NCBI GenBank assembly: GCA_030530315.1
Contig: JAUMVG010000011.1
Coordinates: 2,814-61,973, forward strand
Direction: 5' to 3'
Length of the DNA stretch: 59,160 nucleotides
Source: Clostridia bacterium
Lineage (GTDB): Bacteria; Bacillota; Clostridia; Christensenellales; Aristaeellaceae
Shown: positions 25,106-33,358 of the stretch, piece by piece
Position numbering within the stretch: position 1 is the stretch's first letter
How the letters are laid out: every line of letters begins with the position of its first letter
Made by a program: the position numbers and the translations under genes
Notes under the pieces: generated by a model
The model's database searches: none
What the model was told of the DNA's origin: nothing
What the model saw: only the letters and a program-made list of their open reading frames with translations

Positions 25106-26186
25106 TGTACAGAAGCTGGCGGCCTGGCTCCTGCTGGCAACGCTGCTGGTTGCGCTCCGGTCCGCGCTCGCCGTGACGATCCTGACGCCGAACAGAACGG
25201 ACTATGCGGACCGGTTGGCGAGGGCCGTGCAAGCCATTCGGGATCGCGAGGTCGGCAGCTATGGCATGGTCCCCATTTACGGTCGGGACATCGAGGACGG
25301 CACCTATGAGATAAAGGTGGAATCCACCTCGGTGTTTTTCAAGATCATCGCAGCGGAGCTGACCGTGAGCGGCGATGAGATGACGGCCCGCATCACCATC
25401 GGCAGCCACAGCTACCTGTACGTCTACATGGGCACGGCGGAGCAGGCGGGCCACGCCCCCGAGGAAGAATGGATCCCGGGGGACGCAGGGCAGCGGTACA
25501 CGATGTTCACCATTCCCGTTCCCGCGCTCAACGCGCCCTTTGAATGCGCGGCCTACAGCAAAAACCGCCAGTTGTGGTACGACCGGCAGCTGCTCATCGA
25601 CGCCTCGGCGCTTCCAGAGGGGGCGCTGGCCTTCGAGCTGCCCGACTACGCGCTGGCGGAAAAGGCCGTCCTCGATTTTGAGCCGGACGGCGAAGCGGCT
25701 TTGGGCGACGAGGCGCCGGAGACGGTCACGCCTGCGCTCCTGGAGCCGGTCTCCCTGCCCCGCTCCGACGGCGAATACTCCATAGAGGTCAACCTGGCGG
25801 GCGGCAGCGGCAGGGCGAACGTCAGCTCTCCCACGCTGCTGATCATTCGGGAGGGCAAGGCCTGGGCCCGCCTGCTCTGGAGCAGTCCCTACTACGATTA
25901 CATGGTCGTCGGCGAGACCATCTATGAAAACCTGACCACGGACGGCGGCAATTCCACCTTCGAGATTCCCATTACCGCAATGGACGCGCCGATGCAGGTC
26001 ATCGCGGACACCACCGCCATGGGCGATCCCCTGGAGATCGAATACACGCTGACCTTCTACTCCGAGTCGCTGGGCGACAAGAGCCAGATTCCCCAGGAGG
26101 CGGCAAAGAAGGTGCTGTATATTTCGCTGGCGATCATCGTCGTAGGCGGGATCCTGAACCATTTTGTGAAGAAGAAGAGGAAGTAG
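25095..26186 (+). CDS. Surface protein with two NEAT-like domains
   Basis: A 363-aa exported protein: signal peptide at residues 1-26, two related beta-rich domains at about 69-195 (DGTYEIKVESTSVFF...) and 225-322 (DGEYSIEVNLAGGSGRANVSSPTLLII... LLWSSPYYDYMVVGE), a C-terminal membrane helix at 340-356 and a KKKRK tail. The second domain resembles the NEAT-like domains of putative heme/iron-binding surface proteins in Clostridia, including the WSSPxYDYM stretch. It overlaps cbiK by 11 nt and is 2 nt before sirC, so it belongs to the B12-regulated operon. I infer tetrapyrrole or metal binding; this is not proven. Confidence 0.75.
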   Translation: MRHSVQKLAAWLLLATLLVALRSALAVTILTPNRTDYADRLARAVQAIRDREVGSYGMVPIYGRDIEDGTYEIKVESTSVFFKIIAAELTVSGDEMTARITIGSHSYLYVYMGTAEQAGHAPEEEWIPGDAGQRYTMFTIPVPALNAPFECAAYSKNRQLWYDRQLLIDASALPEGALAFELPDYALAEKAVLDFEPDGEAALGDEAPETVTPALLEPVSLPRSDGEYSIEVNLAGGSGRANVSSPTLLIIREGKAWARLLWSSPYYDYMVVGETIYENLTTDGGNSTFEIPITAMDAPMQVIADTTAMGDPLEIEYTLTFYSESLGDKSQIPQEAAKKVLYISLAIIVVGGILNHFVKKKRK

Positions 26187-26188
26187 CC

Positions 26189-26683
26189 ATGGCGGACTAT
26201 CCCCGTTTCCCGATGTTCATCGACCTTTCCACAAGGCATGTGGTCGTGGTCGGCGCAGGCAAAATCGCCGCCCGCCGCGCGGCTGCGCTGGTGCAGTTTA
26301 CGCCACACGTCACCGTCATCGCCCCGGAAGTCCATCCGGACCTCGAAGCGCTGGCCCTCGCAGGCAGGCTGCGCCTCGTTCGGAAAGAATATGATATGAC
26401 CGACATCAGCGGCGCCGACATGGTGCTCGCCGCGACCGACGACGCCGAACTGAACGCCACGATCTGCGACGATTGCAGGCTTCGCGGCATCCTCGCGAAT
26501 GCTTCAAGCGACAGGGCGCTGTGCGATTTCTACTTCCCCGGCATCGTTCGGGAGGGCAATATCGTGGTCGGCGTGACCGCCAGCGGCGAAGACCACGCGC
26601 GCGCCAGGCGCGTCACCGAGCAGATCAGGGGCGTCCTTCAAGGCGCCGAAGGCAATGGCTCCGCGCCGAAAACCGGAAAATGA
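26189..26683 (+). CDS. sirC: Precorrin-2 dehydrogenase
   Basis: A 164-aa NAD-dependent enzyme that oxidises precorrin-2 to sirohydrochlorin, the substrate of CbiK. It matches the N-terminal part of CysG/Met8: FPMFIDLSTRHVVVVGAGKIAARRAAAL with a GxGxxAxxR nucleotide site, and ATDDAELNATI and NASSDRALCDFYFPGIV. It lacks the methyltransferase part of CysG, which is supplied by cobA-hemD. It is the last gene of the operon. Confidence 0.93.
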   Translation: MADYPRFPMFIDLSTRHVVVVGAGKIAARRAAALVQFTPHVTVIAPEVHPDLEALALAGRLRLVRKEYDMTDISGADMVLAATDDAELNATICDDCRLRGILANASSDRALCDFYFPGIVREGNIVVGVTASGEDHARARRVTEQIRGVLQGAEGNGSAPKTGK

Positions 26684-26753
26684 AACGAAGCAATCCATGG
26701 GTGGTCTTTCCGTGAAGAGCCATGATAAACGACCGCCCTAATCTAATAATGCA

Positions 26754-26821
26754 AGATCCTTCGCTCCACTCAGTATGACAGGACTTCGATTCGCTGTCAT
26801 ACTGAGGGAAGCGAAGGATCT
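26754..26821. repeat. Small MITE-like hairpin element
   Basis: A 28-bp near-perfect inverted repeat (26 of 28 match), with outer arm AGATCCTTCGCT and inner arm CAGTATGACAG, and a 12-nt loop. The region 26684-26964 between sirC and lpd holds this element and no gene. A degenerate relative occurs at 34251-34416. The sequence TTTCCGTGAAGAGCC just upstream (26707-26721) also occurs at 2301-2315. Confidence 0.85.
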
Positions 26822-26964
26822 ATTGTTTCATTGGCCGACGGCATGGAAAGAGCCGTCTCGTGGAGCATTTGGGCCCATTCCCCGGCTCTCCGCGAAGGAT
26901 CTGGCCAAAGTATCGGCCAAATGCGCGGCGTTTGTCCCTCAGGTCCCGGTGAGGCGCTCTCCGG

Positions 26965-28344
26965 TCACTTCTTTCGGGGCATCGCGTTCACGCACAGTCC
27001 CTCGGCGTCGTGGGCGGCCTCGGCGATGATCTCCGAGACCGTGGGATGGGGGTGGATGACCTCGGACAGGCTCTGCACGGTGCCGCCGTGGCTCATCAGC
27101 GCGGTGACCTCCGCGATCATGTCCGTGGCCCGGGGCGCCATGATCTGGCAGCCCAGGATCTCGCCGGTGGCTTTGTCCGCCACCAGCTTGACCAGGCCCG
27201 TGGACTCGTTCATCACCATGCAGCGGCCGTTGGCGGCGATGTTGAAGCCGCCGGTCACCACCTCACGTCCCTGGGCCCGGGCGGCCTCCTCGGTGAGGCC
27301 CACGTAGCCGATCTCCGGGGAGGTGTAGATGCAGGCGGGCACCCGGTCGTAGCGCATGGCTTTGTCCTTGCCCGCGCAGTTTGCCGCCGCCACCATGCCC
27401 TGGGCGGAGGCCACGTGGGCCAGCTGGATCTTGCCGGTGATGTCGCCGATGGCGTACACGTCCTTCACGGCGGTGCGCAGGTGGTCGTCCACCTCGATGA
27501 AGCCCCGCCGGTCGGTGGCAAGGCCGATGGCTTCCAGCCCGCAGTCCCGGGTCATGGGTCTGCGGCCTGCGCAGACGAGCACCGTGGCGGCGGTTCGCTC
27601 ATCCGCCCTGCCGTCCTGCTCGAAGGTCACCTTGCGGCCCCTCTCCACGCCCGTCACCCTGGCGCCGAGGATGAACTCCACGCCCTTCTTCTTCAGCAGC
27701 GCCTTCAGCTTGGCGGTGATCTCCGAAGAGACGCCCGGCAGGATGTCCGGCATCATCTCCACGATGGTCACCTTCTTGCCCAGGGAAGCGAACAGCGTGG
27801 CGAACTCCAGGCCGATCACGCCGCCGCCGATGATGATCGCGCCGCTGGGCAGGTTGACGGCCGCCAGCACGTCGTCGCTGGTGTAGGCGGTCTCCATGCC
27901 CGGCACCGGCGGGCACGCGGGTTCGCTGCCCATGGCCAGGATCAGCTTGTCGTAGGTGAGCCTACGGCCGTTTACATCCATCTCGTTGGGTCCGGTCAGC
28001 CTGCCGAAGCCCCGGACGACCTCCACGCCGTGGGCCTTCTCCAACGCCTCGATGCCGCTGACCAGCTTCTTCACCTTGTCGTCCTTGAATGCCGCCAGCT
28101 TCGGGTAGTCCAGCGTCAGTCCGTCCAGTATCAGCCCGAAGGCGCTGCCGGCCTTGGCCTCGGCATACGCCTCCGCGCCGTGAAGCAGCGCCTTGGTGGG
28201 AATGCAGCCCCGGTTCAGGCAGGTGCCCCCCAGCTCGCGGGCCTCGACGAGCGCCGTCTTCAGTCCCAGCTGCGCGCAGCGAATCGCGCACTCGTAGCCG
28301 CCCGGCCCGCCGCCGAGCACCGCAACGTCGAATTCATGGGTCAT
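26965..28344 (-). CDS. lpdA: Dihydrolipoyl dehydrogenase
   Basis: A 459-aa FAD/NAD flavoprotein: N-terminal GGGPGGYECA, redox disulfide GGTCLNRGCIPTK (Cys42, Cys47), second dinucleotide site IIIGGGVIGLEFA, and C-terminal HPHPTVSE with the catalytic His-Glu pair. It has no lipoyl domain. It reoxidises lipoyl groups of 2-oxoacid dehydrogenase or glycine-cleavage complexes, none of which is encoded nearby. GGAGGT lies 6 nt before ATG 28344. It follows rubredoxin on the same strand behind a terminator-like hairpin. Confidence 0.95.
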   Translation of the reverse strand: MTHEFDVAVLGGGPGGYECAIRCAQLGLKTALVEARELGGTCLNRGCIPTKALLHGAEAYAEAKAGSAFGLILDGLTLDYPKLAAFKDDKVKKLVSGIEALEKAHGVEVVRGFGRLTGPNEMDVNGRRLTYDKLILAMGSEPACPPVPGMETAYTSDDVLAAVNLPSGAIIIGGGVIGLEFATLFASLGKKVTIVEMMPDILPGVSSEITAKLKALLKKKGVEFILGARVTGVERGRKVTFEQDGRADERTAATVLVCAGRRPMTRDCGLEAIGLATDRRGFIEVDDHLRTAVKDVYAIGDITGKIQLAHVASAQGMVAAANCAGKDKAMRYDRVPACIYTSPEIGYVGLTEEAARAQGREVVTGGFNIAANGRCMVMNESTGLVKLVADKATGEILGCQIMAPRATDMIAEVTALMSHGGTVQSLSEVIHPHPTVSEIIAEAAHDAEGLCVNAMPRKK

Positions 28345-28376
28345 GGTTTTACCTCCGTATTCAGCAGGATACAGAA

Positions 28377-28406
28377 AGCGCCCGGCACATCGCTATGCCG
28401 GGCGCT
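28377..28406 (-). terminator. Terminator after rubredoxin
   Basis: A perfect 11-bp stem AGCGCCCGGCA/TGCCGGGCGCT with an 8-nt loop is followed on the minus strand by TTCTGT, between the rubredoxin and lpd genes. Confidence 0.7.
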
Positions 28407-28418
28407 CCACGTCTTCAA

Positions 28419-28577
28419 TCAGGCCTCGGAGAACATGTCCTTGCCCACGCCGCAGAGCGGGCATTCGAAATCCTCGGGCAGATCCTCAAACTTGGTGCCA
28501 GGGGCGATGCCGTTCTCGGGGCTGCCCAGTTCCTCGTCGTACTCCCAACCGCAAGCGTCGCAAACATACTTGGCCAT
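28419..28577 (-). CDS. Rubredoxin
   Basis: A 52-aa iron-sulfur protein with two CxxC knuckles, [12 protein letters not shown] and [11 protein letters not shown], which bind one iron. It carries electrons in anaerobes, often for oxygen or peroxide detoxification. TGGAGG lies 9 nt before ATG 28577, and a good promoter lies upstream. It sits between the nucleoside ABC transporter and lpd. The partner enzymes are not in the window. Confidence 0.97.
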   Translation of the reverse strand: MAKYVCDACGWEYDEELGSPENGIAPGTKFEDLPEDFECPLCGVGKDMFSEA

Positions 28578-28616
28578 AGCGCTAACCTCCAGTTATCATT
28601 TAATGGCTGTAAAGAT

Positions 28617-28645
28617 ATTATACATGATTTTACACAGTTTGTAAA
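28617..28645 (-). promoter_or_regulatory. Promoter of rubredoxin
   Basis: On the minus strand, -35 TTTACA (28640-28645), a 17-bp spacer and a perfect -10 TATAAT (28617-28622). Confidence 0.8.
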
Positions 28646-28685
28646 TCCTCAAGTTTTGCCGGGTGACATTTTCCGGCAAAGCCGC

Positions 28686-29666
28686 TTACCGCTCCTCGCG
28701 GAAGTAGTGCAGGCCCAGGCTCTCTGGGGGCTGGTCCTCCTTCTTCTTGCGCAGGCTGGTGAGGATCAGCACGATGATGGTGACCACGTAGGGCAGCATC
28801 TTGAATATCTCCTGGGTGCTGCGGCCCAGGCCAGGGATGTACAGGTAGAGGATGTACAGCGCGCCGAACAGCATGGCGCCCCAGATGGCGTTCAGCGGAC
28901 GCCAGCGGGCGAAGATGACCAGCGCCACGGCCAGCCAGCCGCGGTCGCCGAAGCCGTTGTTGGTCCAGGTGCCGCCGGAATACTCCATGACGAAGTACAG
29001 GCCGCCCAGGCCGGCGATGGCCCCGCCGATGACGGTGGCCAGGTACTTGTACAGGCTCACGTTGATGCCGGCGGCGTCCGCGGTGGCGGGGCTTTCGCCC
29101 ACGGCCCGCAGGCACAGGCCCTGGCGGGTGCGGTTCAGGTACCAGGACAGCGCCACCGACAGCGCGATGGCGAAGTAGGTCAAAAAGCCGTAGCTGAACA
29201 GGATGTCGCCCACCACGGGGATGTCACTGAGCAGCGGCACCTTGATGCGGAAGGCGCTGGCGGTCACGGCGGTGGAGATCTGGCCCACGCCGCCGGCCAG
29301 CTTGGCCATCGAGCCGCCGAAGAAGTTGCCCAGGCCCACGCCGAAGGTGGTCAGCGCCAGACCGGAGACGTTCTGGTTGGCCCGCAGGGTGATGGTGAGC
29401 ACGCTGTAGATCAGGCCGCCCAGGCCGCCCGCCAGCAGCGCCGCCAGCAGCGCCAGCAGGAAGCCGATGGCCGCGTTGGGCGTCTCGACGGCCCGCTCAT
29501 ACATGAACGCCGCCGCGATGCCCGCGATGCCGCCCATGTACATCATGCCGGGCACGCCCAGGTTCAGGTTGCCGGATTTCTCCGTCAGAATCTCGCCGTC
29601 CGCGCCGAACAGTATGCAGATGCCCTGGCCGATGGCCTTCTGGATGAATACGATGATCGCGCCCAT
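28686..29666 (-). CDS. Nucleoside-type ABC transporter permease (second)
   Basis: A 326-aa polytopic permease of the BPD_transp_2 family, close to NupQ/YufQ of BmpA-type nucleoside importers: SGNLNLGVPGMMYMGG, GLALTTFGVGLGNF, GESPATADAAGINV and LGGLYFVMEYSGGTWTNN. It starts 3 nt after the stop of the first permease, in the order ATPase-permease-permease. The C-terminal tail is basic and short. It should import nucleosides or related purine compounds; the exact substrate is not visible. Confidence 0.92.
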   Translation of the reverse strand: MGAIIVFIQKAIGQGICILFGADGEILTEKSGNLNLGVPGMMYMGGIAGIAAAFMYERAVETPNAAIGFLLALLAALLAGGLGGLIYSVLTITLRANQNVSGLALTTFGVGLGNFFGGSMAKLAGGVGQISTAVTASAFRIKVPLLSDIPVVGDILFSYGFLTYFAIALSVALSWYLNRTRQGLCLRAVGESPATADAAGINVSLYKYLATVIGGAIAGLGGLYFVMEYSGGTWTNNGFGDRGWLAVALVIFARWRPLNAIWGAMLFGALYILYLYIPGLGRSTQEIFKMLPYVVTIIVLILTSLRKKKEDQPPESLGLHYFREER

Positions 29667-29669
29667 GGC

Positions 29670-30776
29670 TCAGTCCTCCTTCCGGCGGTGGCGGAAGCTC
29701 ACCCGATAGTTGATGAAGAATTCACAGCCCAGCACAAAGAACAGTATGATGCCGGTGATGATCTCGCTGGCGTTCTCGTTCAGGCTGAACTGGCTGGCGA
29801 TCTGGATGGCGCCCTTGGCCATGAACGTCAGCAGGAAGGAGACCACGATCATCGTGAAGGTGTTCAGCTTGGACAGCCAGGCCACCACGATGGCCGTGAA
29901 GCCGCGGCCGCCCGCCAGCGTGGTGGACACGGTGTGTCCCGCGCCGCTGACCAGTATGAAGCCCGCCAGGCCGCACAGCGCGCCGGAGATGGCCATGGTG
30001 CGCACGATCACCGTCTTGACGTTGATGCCCGCGTAGCGCGCGGTGTTCACGCTCTGGCCCACGTAGGCGATCTCATAGCCCTGCTTGGAGTAGCGCAGGT
30101 ACACGTACATGAATATGGTGATCACCAGCACCATCACCAGGTTCCAGCCGTAGGTCAGCCCGAACAGCGGCGGCAGCCAGCCCACCTTGTCGGCGGAGTT
30201 GATGATGCCCACGCTGTTGGAGCCCGCGGGGTTCTCCCAGTAGACGATGCAGAAGGCCACCAGCTGGGTGGCGACGTAGTTCATCATCAGGGTGAACAGC
30301 GTCTCGTTGGTGTTCCACCCGGCCTTGAACAGCGCGGGCAGCACGCCCCAGATCATGCCGGCGGCGACGGCCGCCAGGATCATCAGCAAAAACAGCAGCC
30401 AGGTGGGCACGGAGCTGCCCAGGTTGATCATCACCGCGGCGGTGGCCGCCGCGCCGACAAGCACCTGGCCCTCGCCGCCCACGTTCCAGAAGCGCATCCG
30501 GAAGGCCGGGGTGATGGCCACGGCCACCAGCAGCAGCGCCAGCGTGTCGCGGATGGTGACCCACAGGCGACGGTTGCTGCCCACGGCGCCGTCGATGATG
30601 CCGGCGTACACCTGGATCGGGTTCAGGCCCGTCAGAGAATAGATGACGCCCGCGCAGACCACCAGCGCCAGGGCGATGGCCGCCAGCCGCACCAGGCAGG
30701 CGCGCAGCAGCCCGCAGTCCTCCCGCTTGGAGATATGCAGCAGCGGCTCGCGCACGCTGTGATTGTTTCCTGCCAT
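29670..30776 (-). CDS. Nucleoside-type ABC transporter permease (first)
   Basis: A 368-aa permease of the same family (NupP/YufP-like), with a cytoplasmic N-terminus of about 35 residues and many helices: GLNPIQVYAGIIDGAVGS, FRMRFWNVGGEGQVLVGA, MMNYVATQLVAFCIVYWENPAG. The ATG overlaps the stop of the ATPase gene (TGATG), giving translational coupling. Together with the second permease it forms the membrane channel. Confidence 0.92.
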   Translation of the reverse strand: MAGNNHSVREPLLHISKREDCGLLRACLVRLAAIALALVVCAGVIYSLTGLNPIQVYAGIIDGAVGSNRRLWVTIRDTLALLLVAVAITPAFRMRFWNVGGEGQVLVGAAATAAVMINLGSSVPTWLLFLLMILAAVAAGMIWGVLPALFKAGWNTNETLFTLMMNYVATQLVAFCIVYWENPAGSNSVGIINSADKVGWLPPLFGLTYGWNLVMVLVITIFMYVYLRYSKQGYEIAYVGQSVNTARYAGINVKTVIVRTMAISGALCGLAGFILVSGAGHTVSTTLAGGRGFTAIVVAWLSKLNTFTMIVVSFLLTFMAKGAIQIASQFSLNENASEIITGIILFFVLGCEFFINYRVSFRHRRKED

Positions 30777-32308
30777 CAGCGGGCACCTCCCTTTCCGGTA
30801 TGGGTCATCAGCAGTCCGATCTGCTCCTTGGTGGCGGTTCGCGCGTCCACGATGCCGGTCACCTTGCCGTCGCACAGCACCAGGATCCGGTCGCACAGCG
30901 CCAGCAGCACGTCCAGGTCCTCGCCCACGCACAGCACGGCCACGCCGCGCTTCTTCTGCTCGTTCAGCAGGCGGTAGATGGTGTAGGAGGAGTTGATGTC
31001 CAACCCGCGCACGGGGTAGGCCACCATCAGCACGATGGGCGCGGAGGAGATCTCACGGCCCACCAGCACCTTCTGCACGTTGCCGCCGGAGAGCTTGCCC
31101 ACCGGCGTGCTCACGCCCGGGGTGGAGACCTCCAGCTCCTTGATGATGCGCTCGGCCAGGGTCTTCGGCGCGCGGCGGTCGGCCCAGAAGAAGCCGCCCT
31201 TCTTGTAGCTGCGGATCATCATGTTGTCGACCATGTCCATGGGCCCTACCAGGCCCATGCCCAGCCGGTCCTCCGGCACGAAGGACAGCTTGATGCCCAG
31301 CCGGCTGATCTCCACCGCGCTCATCTTCGAGATCTCCTGCATGGGCTGGTTCGGCGGATAGTAGTCGATCTCGCCGGATTCCTTGGCGGTCAGGCCCGCG
31401 ATGGACTCCAGCAGCTCCTTCTGGCCGCTGCCGGCCACGCCCGCGATGCCCAGGATCTCCCCGCCGTAGGCGGTGAAGCTGGCGTGGTTCAGGGTGATCA
31501 CGCCCTCCTTGTTCACGCAGGTGATGTCCTTCACGTTCAGCCGGAGCTCCGGGTCCACCGGGTCGGGCCGGTCGATGTTCAGCGTCACCTTCTTGCCCAC
31601 CATCATCTCCGTCAGGGATTCCACGGTGGCCTCGGAGGTCTCCACGGTGCCGATGTACTTGCCCTTGTGGAGCACGGCGACGCGGTCGGACAGGGCCAGC
31701 ACCTCGTTCAGCTTGTGGGTGATGATGATGATGGCGTTGCCCGCGTCCCGCATGTTGCGCAGCACGGCGAACAGGCTGTCCGTCTCCTGGGGCGTCAGCA
31801 CCGCGGTGGGCTCGTCCAGGATCAGTATGTTCGCGCCGCGGTAGAGCATCTTCACGATCTCCACCGTCTGCTTCTCGGACACGGACATCTCGTAGACCTT
31901 CTTGAAGGGGTCGATCTCGAAGCCGTACTTGTGAGCCAGCTTGCTGATGCGCGTCGCCACGGCGGTGATGTCCAGCTTCGTGGGACCGGAGAGCCCCAGC
32001 ACGATGTTCTCCGCGGCGGTGAGCACGTCCACCAGCTTAAAGTGCTGGTGAATCATGCCGATGCCCAGCGGGAAGGCGTCCTTGGGGGAGCGGATGCTCA
32101 CCTCTTCGCCCTGGACGAAGATCTGACCCTCGTCCGGGTAATAGATGCCGGAGATCATGTTCATCAGCGTGGTCTTGCCGCTGCCGTTCTCGCCCAGTAT
32201 GGCCAGGATCTCTCCGCTGCGCACGGACAGATTGATCCGGTCGTTGGCGACCACCTTGCCGAAGCGCTTGGATATGTTCCGAAGCTCGATGGCGTTTACG
32301 TCCTTCAC
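30776..32308 (-). CDS. Nucleoside-type ABC transporter ATP-binding protein
   Basis: A 510-aa protein with two fused ATPase domains, as in YufO/RbsA-type importers. The first has GENGSGKTT and LILDEPTAVLTPQE. The second has a modified Walker A (GVAGSGQKELLESIAG), LSGGNVQKVLVGRE and LMVAYPVRGLDINSS, normal for this class. The start is GTG at 32308, after GGAGGG. A -10 TATAAT lies on the minus strand at 32368-32373. The BMP-family binding lipoprotein that normally starts such operons is absent. Confidence 0.92.
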   Translation of the reverse strand: MKDVNAIELRNISKRFGKVVANDRINLSVRSGEILAILGENGSGKTTLMNMISGIYYPDEGQIFVQGEEVSIRSPKDAFPLGIGMIHQHFKLVDVLTAAENIVLGLSGPTKLDITAVATRISKLAHKYGFEIDPFKKVYEMSVSEKQTVEIVKMLYRGANILILDEPTAVLTPQETDSLFAVLRNMRDAGNAIIIITHKLNEVLALSDRVAVLHKGKYIGTVETSEATVESLTEMMVGKKVTLNIDRPDPVDPELRLNVKDITCVNKEGVITLNHASFTAYGGEILGIAGVAGSGQKELLESIAGLTAKESGEIDYYPPNQPMQEISKMSAVEISRLGIKLSFVPEDRLGMGLVGPMDMVDNMMIRSYKKGGFFWADRRAPKTLAERIIKELEVSTPGVSTPVGKLSGGNVQKVLVGREISSAPIVLMVAYPVRGLDINSSYTIYRLLNEQKKRGVAVLCVGEDLDVLLALCDRILVLCDGKVTGIVDARTATKEQIGLLMTHTGKGGAR

Positions 32309-32587
32309 CCGGTTATCCCTCCTCGCCCGGCAGGCCGGGCCGCATTGTTGCAAAAATACACATATTTATTATAACATGCGCGCGCCGCTTTCTTCGACAG
32401 CCCATTGCAAATTTACGGTTATATTTACAGTGTGTTTCCGGAATACGGGAGCCCTGTTTTCAGGCCCTTTGGCCCTCCGAAGCCACCCGGGCCGACCGGA
32501 CGGCCCCGCTCCGATTTGTCACATTCCCCCGGGATTGTGACCGAATTCGTCAATCTAGGCATTTGTTTCACATTTATTACAGATCAA

Positions 32588-32616
32588 TTGAAAGATATTA
32601 CAGGATGGTATATAAT
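32588..32616 (+). promoter_or_regulatory. Promoter of the SleB-like hydrolase gene
   Basis: TTGAAA (32588-32593) and a perfect TATAAT (32611-32616) with a 17-bp spacer. The rest of the 369-bp gap 32309-32677 holds the divergent ABC promoter and AT-rich sequence with no other recognisable feature. Confidence 0.8.
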
Positions 32617-32677
32617 TACATTCGCGAATGAAATATTAGCCGTGGCGTCCGCCCGGCGGAACAAGAGGCCCTGCCCT

Positions 32678-33082
32678 ATGAAGAAATGGATTGCCATCAT
32701 CGCCCTCGCGGCCCTGCTGGCCTGCGCGCTGGCGCCGTCGGTCAGCTTCACGGAGGATCGAAGCACCGTGCTGCTGGCCCGGGCCATCTATGCCCTCGGG
32801 CACGGCGAATCCTATGAGACCAAGCTGGCCCTCGGCACGGTGGCCATGAACCGGCTGGACGACCCCTGGTTTGCCGACACGCTGGAGGGCGTGCTGAACG
32901 AGCAGCACCAGTTCCCCATCGGCAATCGGTACGACGCCGAGAGCCTGGCCGCCGCCCACGCGGTGCTCTCCGGCAAGCGCGCCCTGAGCGCGGACGCGCT
33001 GCACTACCAGTCCCTGGCCGCCGCCCAGCCCCGGGAGGGCGCGCCGCTTGAGACGGTGGGCGGATACGCGTTCTACCGCTGA
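32678..33082 (+). CDS. Small secreted SleB-type cell-wall hydrolase
   Basis: A 134-aa protein with a signal peptide (MKKWIAIIALAALLACALAPSVSF) and a short Hydrolase_2 (SleB/CwlJ-like) domain: LLARAIYALGHGESYETKLALGTVAMNRLDDPWFADTLEGVLNE. The glutamate in GHGES is the likely catalytic residue of this lytic-transglycosylase-like family. It lacks the N-terminal peptidoglycan-binding repeats of full SleB. Role is probably cell-wall turnover or spore cortex lysis. AAGAGG lies about 10 nt upstream of the ATG. Confidence 0.85.
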   Translation: MKKWIAIIALAALLACALAPSVSFTEDRSTVLLARAIYALGHGESYETKLALGTVAMNRLDDPWFADTLEGVLNEQHQFPIGNRYDAESLAAAHAVLSGKRALSADALHYQSLAAAQPREGAPLETVGGYAFYR

Positions 33083-33100
33083 TACGGATTGCAGCCATTT

Positions 33101-33190
33101 GAAAATGCCCGTCGGCTCTGTCGGCGGGCATTTTCAGGCTATTGACAAGCCCCGAAGGGGCTTGGGGAGGTCCTCAAACCTCCCCATAGG
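33101..33190 (+). terminator. Terminator and tandem hairpins after the SleB-like gene
   Basis: GAAAATGCCCG/CGGGCATTTTC (33101-33111 and 33125-33135) acts as a terminator for the hydrolase. It is followed at once by CAAGCCCC/GGGGCTTG (33146-33153/33157-33164) and a GGGGAGG/CCTCCCC pair (about 33165-33186). The last two resemble remnants of a repeat rather than terminators. Confidence 0.65.
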
Positions 33191-33245
33191 GGTGGTTCCC
33201 TCATGCCATACCACGGCGCAAAAACACGTAAACCGGTTTTTGAGG

Positions 33246-33274
33246 TTGCGTCCGACCCGGTCGCATGCTATGAT
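33246..33274 (+). promoter_or_regulatory. Promoter of the leader ORF / CD3324-RNHCP unit
   Basis: TTGCGT (33246-33251), a 17-bp spacer and TATGAT (33269-33274), preceded by TGC as an extended -10. It lies about 45 bp before the ribosome-binding site of the 10-codon leader ORF. Confidence 0.65.
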
Positions 33275-33325
33275 GATGCTGTGGACCGACCGTTCACGAT
33301 CATCCAAAGAAGGAGGAACAATTGC

Positions 33326-33358
33326 ATGAAGACTAAGAATGAGGCCGTGGCCGTATAG
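33326..33358 (+). CDS. Ten-codon leader peptide
   Basis: An ORF encoding MKTKNEAVAV, with an excellent ribosome-binding site AAGGAGGAA 7 nt before its ATG. Its stop codon (TAG, 33356-33358) falls in the first bases of a 13-bp inverted repeat. The arrangement of promoter, strong SD, tiny ORF, hairpin and regulator-like gene resembles a translation-dependent leader. No amino acid is clearly over-represented, so what it would sense is unclear. Confidence 0.5.
   Translation: MKTKNEAVAV

Noticed and set aside
28089-30977. 962-codon open frame on the plus strand
   Set aside because: It is antisense to lpd, rubredoxin and the nucleoside permeases; its His/Gln/Ala/Gly-rich product is typical of frames opposite GC-rich genes.
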